Source: Macrostomum hystrix (taxonomy: Eukaryota > Platyhelminthes > Macrostomidae). From it: a DNA stretch of 64,000 nucleotides. The stretch covers positions 8,318,001 to 8,382,000 of the forward strand of contig CATNEN010000038.1 of the NCBI GenBank assembly GCA_950097015.1. Reading direction: 5' to 3'. This document shows, piece by piece, positions 56,961 to 64,000 of the stretch. Below the pieces are notes generated by a model that worked only from the letters and a program-made list of their open reading frames with translations, was not told the origin of the DNA and searched no databases. How positions within the stretch are numbered: the first letter of the stretch is position 1; every line of letters starts with the position of its first letter. A program made the position numbers and the translations under genes.

Positions 56961-57423
56961 CACCGTGAAATTTAGTTTTCCATTTATTCCTGAGCTAAAT
57001 CCAAATAAAGATAACTAAAGATGATTACGCGACGTGAAATACAATCGTATTATATCATTCATGAGTTTTTAGCTTTCAGGAAAAAAACTGTAGTCTCGAA
57101 AAATTCTGAGCAAAGCGACTTCTAAAAGCAAACAGATATATTTCATGTATATTGCATATATTTTTCAAGCTAAGAACTCGTTTCACAGAATGTAAAAACG
57201 GTAAACAATTTGTAATTTTAGCTAAACTTAGCTGACTCTTTAAGAAAGCATAGGTAGAAATGGAGAAAAGAGCAGAAAATTTGTAAATAAAAAAGAAAGA
57301 AATCATTCAAAATATTGCAATCAAACAATCTGAGCCTATTGAATAGTGGGTTTCATGACTCATACATCACCGAACTTTCACCAAAATTCTCACCTGATAA
57401 GACTGAAAAGACAGCATCCCCTG
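56961..57423. other. AT-rich spacer
   Basis: No supportable gene or repeat. Confidence 0.5.
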
Positions 57424-58020
57424 ATTAAGGGGCGAGTGGGTCAGCGGCTAACGTCGCTGCCTCGCACTCCAAAGGACGCTAGTTCGATTTACCCTTCAAG
57501 TCACGATTAATTTCGGGGCTTGTTGGGGGGTTTGGACAGTAGCGACCGGCGGAGGTGCACCATATTTCGTGCAATCAAAGCTTGAAATAATAGCTTCGCT
57601 CCTACCTTCTGTGTGCCTGTTCTGCGTTGCGTGAGTTGTGTGCGTTGGCGCTGGGGCGTGAGACCTTGCGGGGGGTGGCTGGAGGGCGCGTGTACACCGC
57701 CGCGCGCTTTCTGGACTTCCGTCAGCGCGATTGGATAAGTGTACACTCATCACCCGGCCCCCCTGAGGACTGATTTCTTATCAGCCTTCCGCCCCGGCTT
57801 GGTCTGCTATGTGCGTGTGGGGCTGGGGTGGGGGACACTGCTGCCTATTCTGGGTGCCTCCTGTCCTCCCCGGCTGGCCTGTGCTGCTGTGTGTGGTGCC
57901 TGCTCAGGGGAGGCGGCGCGATGGGCGCAAAAGCGCCTAGTTCGCCGGTCTGGGGGCGTGCCGCTCCGTCGCTTGTGCGACAAGTGCCCCGGGCCCCCCT
58001 GCAAAATAGATAGAAAGATA
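57424..58020 (+). mobile_element. SINE-C element, longest copy
   Basis: tRNA-like head (ggggcgagtgggtcagcggctaacg ... A box, weak B box ctagttcgattta), then 'atttcggggcttgttgggggg', a GC-rich body of about 450 bp and a tail of GATA-type repeats (agatagaaagatagat). The body contrasts with the AT-rich surroundings. It might instead be the 3' end of a LINE. Confidence 0.6.
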
Positions 58021-58092
58021 GATCCCCCTGATTATAATTCGATTAATAAAAAATATTTAAATTGTAACAAGATAAATAACTAAAGGTGGAAT

Positions 58093-59487
58093 CTAATTGA
58101 GACACGCCATCCTGGCGGGCAGGTCGGCCGGCAGGAAGGCCAACAGGAGGGCGAGGGCGAGGCCGAGCACCAGGCAGATGGCGGACCTGAGCTGCCCGCT
58201 GCGATACCTGTGCGAGCGGATTGGGATATTGACTGACAGGTTGATAAATAATCAAGAAAATCACTTTATGGCACATTAAAAGCTCTAACCCTGACTACGA
58301 TCCCCATCATAAAATATCCCAAATCCCAGACACAATCCCCAACCACAGATCTAATCCCCAATGCAAGATCCCAAATCCCAAAAGCAAGATCCCAATCATA
58401 AATGCAAGATCCCAAATCCCAAATACAAGATTAATCATTCCAAAAACAAGATCCCAATCATAAATGCAAGATCCCAAATCCCAAATACAAGATTAATCAT
58501 TCCAAAAACAAGATCCCCATCATAAATGCAAGATCCCAAATCCCAAATATGAGATTCCTAATGCCAAAGTCGAAATCTCTCAGCACGAGTATAAGGTTCA
58601 TTTGAGACAATATAAGAAGTGGCAGCGAGGAGGCAATTCAGCACATACCAAACAAACAGGTATGCGCATTTGCCCAATGTACACACGCACTGTGCCTTGG
58701 GGGTTGGGCCCTAAAGGTCGTGAATTTCACTTCAAGCCCCAAGACTTCCAAATTAATGTGGCCTCGCCACAGGAATCGAGCTCAGGGACCTTGGTGCAAG
58801 AGGCAAACGCGTTAGACCGCTCTGCCACCGACCCCCTGTGTACTTATAATTTACTAAAGCTGGGTTGGGTATAAAGTGTCTTGCCAAATTGCTTCTCATA
58901 AGCTAGGATTCGAACTCCCGACCCCACGGTCAAAATTTTAAAGCTCTAACTACTGGGCTACAAGCTGCAAAAATTGTCACATTAAAAGTAAACGCTCACA
59001 GTGGAAGGCTTCCAGACAGGATTGCATCGATAGCCAAACAACTTTTGCCGCTGCGCATCCCGCCGTTTCACGTCAGAGTCGACAACTGGCTCCCTCCAAC
59101 TGCGGCCACAGCAGCTGTTTGGCTGGATACCCAGCACAATTTCAACAACAGGGTATGTGTCAGTGAGCTGGGCGTCAGTGAGCTGGGCGTCAGTGAGCTG
59201 GGCGTCAGTGAGCTGGGTGTCAGCCTCACTATACGTGTCAGCGTGCTCGACCCCATCAGCAGGAAGATTGTCCACCAGTTCGCTGGCGCGGTCAAATTCT
59301 AGAGACTCAGGCAGCTCACTAATAGAGAAGTGTCGCTGAGACAACTTAGACTAACGATGGCGCTTTATGTTCATCAATGCGGGGCGCCTAACCGACAAGG
59401 CGACGGTCCCGGACGAGTAGGCAGACAGTTGGATGACTGAGTCTCGATGCGATCGCCTGCCCACTAATGACTGCATGCGGCGAGATT
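58093..59487 (-). CDS. Small unrecognised protein with C-terminal membrane segment
   Basis: Three exons in agreeing phase 0: 59393-59487 (contains ATG at 59472-59474, or continues upstream through acceptor TTGCCTTCAG), 59000-59335 (acceptor TTGTCTCAG, donor ACT|GTGAGC, 112 codons) and 58093-58191 (TAG). Landmarks: a basic, Ser-rich start (RRSHRDSVIQLSAYSSG), an acidic stretch with four DAQLT-type repeats, a basic segment (SDVKRRDAQRQKLFGYRCNP) and a final hydrophobic segment (AICLVLGLALALLLAFLP) 12 residues before the end. This suggests a tail-anchored or single-pass membrane protein. The acceptor of the last exon was chosen by phase and is the weakest point. I recognise no family. Confidence 0.45.
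58310..58575. repeat. Repeats of about 62 bp (AAATGCAAGATCCCAAATCC)
   Basis: Three to four imperfect units built of 'caagatcccaa' blocks, inside the intron of the preceding small gene. Confidence 0.85.
58610..58840 (-). mobile_element. SINE-B copy, truncated
   Basis: Minus-strand head (gtcggtggcagagcggtctaacgcg, gagctcgattcctg) with part of the body; it lies in an intron of the small membrane-protein gene. Confidence 0.85.
58871..58970 (-). mobile_element. SINE-A head, minus strand
   Basis: tgtagcccagtagttagagc (A box) and gtcgggagttcgaatcc (B box), then 'ggcaagacacttta' as in SINE-A; the rest is missing. Confidence 0.7.
59157..59222. repeat. 15-bp coding minisatellite
   Basis: Four to five copies of AGTGAGCTGGGCGTC inside exon 59000-59335, encoding the DAQLT repeat on the minus strand without disturbing the frame. 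Confidence 0.85.
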
Positions 59488-59514
59488 CTGAAGGCAAGTG
59501 ACGACTGGATCAGA

Positions 59515-60975
59515 TAAGGTGTCTATGCAAGCTAATGAAGTGTCTACTCAAGCTAATGAGGTGTCTATTCAAGCTAATGAGGTGTCTATTCAAGCTAATG
59601 AGGTGTCTATTCAAGCTAATGAGGTGTCTATTCAAGCTAATGAGGTGTCTATTCAAGCTAATGAGGTGTCTATTCAAGCTAATGAGGTGTCTATTCAAGC
59701 TAATGAGGTGTCTATTCAAGCTAATGAGGTGTCTATCTAAGCTAATGAGGTGTCTATCTAAGCTAATGGGGTGTCTATTCAAGCTAATGAGGTGTCTATT
59801 CAAGCTAATGAGGTGTCTATTCAAGCTAATGAGGTGTCTATCTAAGCTAATGAGGTGTCTATCTAAGCTAATGAGGTGTCTATCTAAGCTAATGGGGTGT
59901 CTATTCAAGCTAATGAGGTGTCTATCTAAGCTAATGAGGTGTCTATTCAAGCTAATGAGGTGTCTATTCAAGCTAATGAGGTGTCTATTCAAGCTAATGA
60001 GGTGTCTATTCAAGCTAATGAGGTGTCTATTCAAGCTAATGAGGTGTCTATTCAAACTAATGAGGTGTCTATTCAAGCTAATGAGGTGTCTATTCAAGCT
60101 AATGAGGTGTCTATTCAAGCTAATGAGGTGTCTATTCAAGCTAATGAGGTGTCTATTCAAGCTAATGAGGTGTCTATTCAAACTAATGAGGTGTCTATTC
60201 AAGTTAATGAGGTGTCTATTCAAGCTAATGAGGTGTCTATTCAAGCTAATGAGGTGTCTATCCAAGCTAGGTGTCTATTCAAGCTAATGAGGTGTCTATC
60301 TAAGCTAATGGGGTGTCTATTCAAGCTAATGAAGTGTCTATTCAAGCTAATGAGGTGTCTATTCAAGCTAATGAGGTGTCTATTCAAGCTAATGAGGTGT
60401 CTATTCAAGCTAATGAGGTGTCTATTCAAGCTAATGAGGTGTCTATTCAAGCTAATGAGGTGTCTATTCAAGCTAATGAGGTGTCTATTCAAGCTAATGA
60501 GGTGTCTATTCAAGCTAATGAGGTGTCTATTCAAGCTAATGAGGTGTCTATTCAAGCTAATGAGGTGTCTATGCAAGCTAGGTGTCTATTCAAGCTAATG
60601 AGGTGTCTATCCAAGCTAGGTGTCTATTCAAGCTAGGTGTCTATCCAAGCTAGGTGTCTATTCAAGCTAATGAGGTGTCTATTCAAACTAATGAGGTATT
60701 TATTCAAGCTAATGAGGTGTCTATTCAAGCTAATGAGGTGTCTATCCAAGCTAGGTGTCTATTCAAGCTAATGAGGTGTCTATTCAAACTAATGAGGTAT
60801 TTATTCAAGCTAATGAGGTGTCTATCCAAGCTAGGTGTCTATTCAAGCTAATGAGATGTCTATGCAAGCTAGGTGTCTATTCAAGCTAATGAGATGTCTA
60901 TGCAAGCTAGGTGTCTATTCAAGCTAATGAGGTGTCTATTCAAACTAATGAGGTATTTATTCAAGTTAATGATAG
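59515..60975. repeat. Satellite array, 21-bp unit
   Basis: Nearly 70 copies of TAATGAGGTGTCTATTCAAG (plus c), with shortened units lacking 'taatgag' clustered at 60260-60280 and 60580-60910. It stays open in several frames because the unit is seven codons without stops. Confidence 0.95.
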
Positions 60976-61442
60976 ATCTAGGAACTGCTGGATCAATGCT
61001 GAGCCATTCCATGCCAATACTAATCAAAAGACGGTTTGATGAAATGCATGGAACCAAATCTCCATCCTCACTTATGACTAAAAGCGCAAATGTAGTTTAA
61101 ATTGTAACTTTTTTAATTTAAAACTTGCTAGCGTTAAACAATGCAGAAAGCTTAAGCAAATAGAGCAAAGCAGAATCATGCAATATGGAGTCAGTCGCAT
61201 TTTAGAAATTCTCTTTATAAAATTGTGTTTAAAGAATATTTTGAATTTGAGACGATATCGACAGTAAATAAGTTTAAATAAAGAATCATTAGTTGCTTTG
61301 TCCAACAATAATTCACAATCACGTAAGTCAAAATACAGCGAAATTATACGCTTGGCAAATAAAATAGTTGCAATTTCAAATAGCGAATGGCCGGCAAAAT
61401 CAACATGAAGGCAAGCTACGAAATAAATAAACTTAAAGACGG
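60976..61442. other. AT-rich spacer between satellite arrays
   Basis: The 122-codon minus-strand frame is Phe/Leu/Ile-rich as expected of AT-rich DNA; no gene supported. Confidence 0.5.
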
Positions 61443-63592
61443 ACACCTTAACTCAACACCGCATGCCACCGATCATTGGCTGTTTCATAGAATATAACTC
61501 ATCACCGCATGCCACCGATCATTGGCTGTTTCATAGAATATTACTCATCACCGCATGCTACCGATCATTGGCTGTTTCATAGAATATAACTCAACACCGC
61601 ATGCCACCGATCAATGGCTGTTTCATAGAATATAACTCATCACCGCATGCTACCGATCATTGGCTGTTTCATAGAATATAACTCATCACCGCATGCCACC
61701 GATCATTGGCTGTTTCATAGAATATAACTCATCACCGCATGCTACCGATCATTGACTGTTTCATAGAATATAACTCAACACCGCATGCCACCGATCATTG
61801 GCTGTTTCATAGAATATAACTCATCACCGCATGCCACCGATCATTGGCTGTTTCATAGAATATAACTCATCACCGCATGCTACCGATCATTGACTGTTTC
61901 ATAGAATATAACTCAACACCGCATGCCACCGATCATTGGCTGTTTCATAGAATATAACTCATCACCGCATGCCACCGATCATTGGCTGTTTCATAGAATA
62001 TTACTCATCACCGCATGCTACCGGTCATTGGCTGTTTCATAGAATATTACTCATCACCGCATGCTACCGGTCATTGGCTGTTTCATAGAATATTACTCAT
62101 CACCGCATGCTACCGGTCATTGGCTGTTTCATAGAATATAACTCAACACCGCATGCCACCGATCATTGGCTGTTTCATAGAATATAACTCATCACCGCAT
62201 GCTACCGGTCATTGGCTGTTTCATAGAATATAACTCATCACCGCATGCTACCGGTCATTGGCTGTTTCATAGAATATAACTCATCACCGCATGCCACCGA
62301 TCATTGGCTGTTTCATAGAATATAACTCATCACCGCATGCTACCAGTCATTGACTGTTTCATAGAATATAACTCATCACCGCATGCTACCAGTCATTGGC
62401 TGTTTCATAGAATATAACTCATCACCGCATGCTACCGGTCATTGACTGTTTCATAGAATATACTCATCACCGCATGCCACCGGTCATTGACTGTTTCATA
62501 GAATATAACTCATCACCGCATGCCACAAGTCATTGACTGTTTCATAGAATATTACTCATCACCGCATGCTACCAGTCATTGGCTGTTTCATAGAATATAA
62601 CTCATCACCGCATGCTACCGGTCATTGACTGTTTCATAGAATATACTCATCACCGCATGCCACCGGTCATTGGCTGTTTCATAGAATATAACTCATCACC
62701 GCATGCTACCAGTCATTGACTGTTTCATAGAATATAACTCATCACCGCATGCTACCGGTCATTGGCTGTTTCATAGAATATAACTCATCACCGCATGCTA
62801 CCAGTCATTGACTGTTTCATAGAATATAACTCATCACCGCATGCTACCGGTCATTGGCTGTTTCATAGAATATAACTCATCACCGCATGCTACCAGTCAT
62901 TGGCTGTTTCATAGAATATAACTCATCACCGCATGCCACCGATCATTGACTGTTTCATAGAATATAACTCATCACCGCATGCTACCAGTCATTGGCAGTT
63001 TCATAGAATATAACTCATCACCGCATGCTACCAGTCATTGGCTGTTTCATAGAATATAACTCATCACCGCATGCTACCAGTCATTGACTGTTTCATAGAA
63101 TATAACTCATCACCGCATGCTACCAGTCATTGGCTGTTTCATAGAATATAACTCATCACCGCATGCTACCAGTCATTGGCTGTTTCATAGAATATAACTC
63201 ATCACCGCATGCTACCGGTCATTGGCTGTTTCATAGAATATAACTCATCACCGCATGCTACCGGTCATTGGCTGTTTCATAGAATATAACTCATCACCGC
63301 ATGCCACCAGTCATTGACTGTTTCATAGAATATTACTCATCACCGCATGCTACCAGTCATTGGCTGTTTCATAGAATATAACTCATCACCGCATGCTACC
63401 GGTCATTGACTGTTTCATAGAATATAACTCATCACCGCATGCTACCGGTCATTGGCTGTTTCATAGAATATAACTCATCACCGCATGCTACCAGTCATTG
63501 GCTGTTTCATAGAATATAACTCATCACAGCATGCTACCAGTCATTGGCTGTTTCATAGAATATAACTCATCACCGCATGCCACCGGTCATTG
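61443..63592. repeat. Satellite array, 46-bp unit
   Basis: About 47 copies of a 46-bp unit with TTGGCTGTTTCATAGAATAT and 'actcatcaccgcatgc'. Diagnostic variants (ccaccgatc, ctaccggtc, ctaccagtc; ttggc or ttgac) are unevenly distributed: gatc types dominate before 62000, ggtc/agtc types after. Confidence 0.95.
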
Positions 63593-64000
63593 TTTTGCGT
63601 TAAAAAGGCTTACTTCCGTATTTTGTTTCAGTTTTAAGATGAACATTATATATTGCTTATACCGAAGAATTTCACTTGCAGTTTGATTTGTGTTACCTAC
63701 CAATTTAATATTTTCGAATTTTTGTCAACATTCAAACTTCTAACTTGATTTATCACGCAACTGTTGGTTAAATAGTCAGTTTCCGGTATTTTTTTTCCAA
63801 ATGAAATTCTTCACTGTATAAATCTCCATTTGGCATTGCTTTGTTTAGTGTTCAGGTATGTAATTTAGGCAGATTCCTAATGAGAATTTGTTAAAAAGGA
63901 TGCCAACTATGCAACATACTCTGTTCAATTATATACGGTCAATTTCCATGCTCCAAAGATGACTCAGTGTCGGCGCCAATTTCCACATCCATAGCCACTT
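63593..64000. other. Unannotated right edge
   Basis: AT-rich sequence to the window end; nothing supportable. Confidence 0.5.

Noticed and set aside
57739-58083. 114-codon plus-strand frame
   Set aside because: Lies in the GC-rich SINE-C body; no protein similarity recognised.
59498-60636. Frames of 219-251 codons in the 21-bp array
   Set aside because: A seven-codon stop-free unit keeps several frames open on both strands; pure low-complexity repeat with no splice or start context.
61078-61446. 122-codon minus-strand frame
   Set aside because: Composition is that of AT-rich noncoding DNA; no domain or splice support.

Overview
The window is nuclear DNA of an invertebrate animal. Genes have several short exons with GT-AG introns, several bilaterian proteins are recognisable (an iRhom, a KIAA1143 homologue, a dynein heavy chain fragment, an ALK-type glycine-rich protein), and tRNA-derived SINEs, LTR retrotransposons and minisatellites are dense. 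A repeat-rich spiralian such as a free-living flatworm would fit, but the sequence alone does not fix the phylum. Exon limits below were worked out by hand from splice sites and reading phase; none is backed by transcripts.

Layout. 0.2-9 kb: three minus-strand genes, namely an unrecognised three-exon model, a telobox (Myb) protein with four phase-0 exons and a two-exon KIAA1143 homologue. Introns and flanks are filled with 24-, 34- and 26-bp minisatellites. 9-18.6 kb: an AT-rich gap, a secreted PAN plus glycine-rich protein (minus), a duplicated 'acaagctag' repeat field and a 28-bp minisatellite. 18.6-29.2 kb: ten exons of a dynein heavy chain (AAA3, AAA4, stalk, microtubule-binding domain, start of AAA5) on the minus strand. 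It is truncated at both ends and carries an in-frame stop and a frameshift. One exon holds a 5'-truncated Mag-type Ty3/gypsy element flanked by a 454-bp duplication of host DNA.

29.5-36.05 kb: the most unusual segment. An intact 959-codon gene for a C2H2 zinc-finger, tyrosine-recombinase-like protein (plus strand) faces a broken gene (minus strand) with an N-terminal PCNA-binding-type motif and a superfamily-3 (CRESS Rep-like) helicase domain. Between them lie about ten 96-bp repeats, each with the palindrome GTATTTTCGCGAAAATAC, and related palindromes occur near both outer ends. I read this as a previously unnamed self-replicating or recombining element. A second, unrelated tyrosine recombinase fragment of Crypton type follows at 36.4 kb inside nested inverted repeats.

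37-49 kb: tRNA-SINEs, a small plus-strand gene for a secreted, possibly GPI-anchored, two-EGF protein, minisatellites, and a complete young CsRn1-like Ty3/gypsy element with identical LTRs. 49.4-55.8 kb: a complete five-exon iRhom gene (817 codons, minus). 56-64 kb: a 31-bp minisatellite, a SINE, a small unrecognised gene with a C-terminal membrane segment (minus), then 21-bp and 46-bp satellite arrays to the end.

The host genes show no functional linkage. What unites the region is heavy colonisation by mobile DNA and a different tandem repeat in almost every intron.
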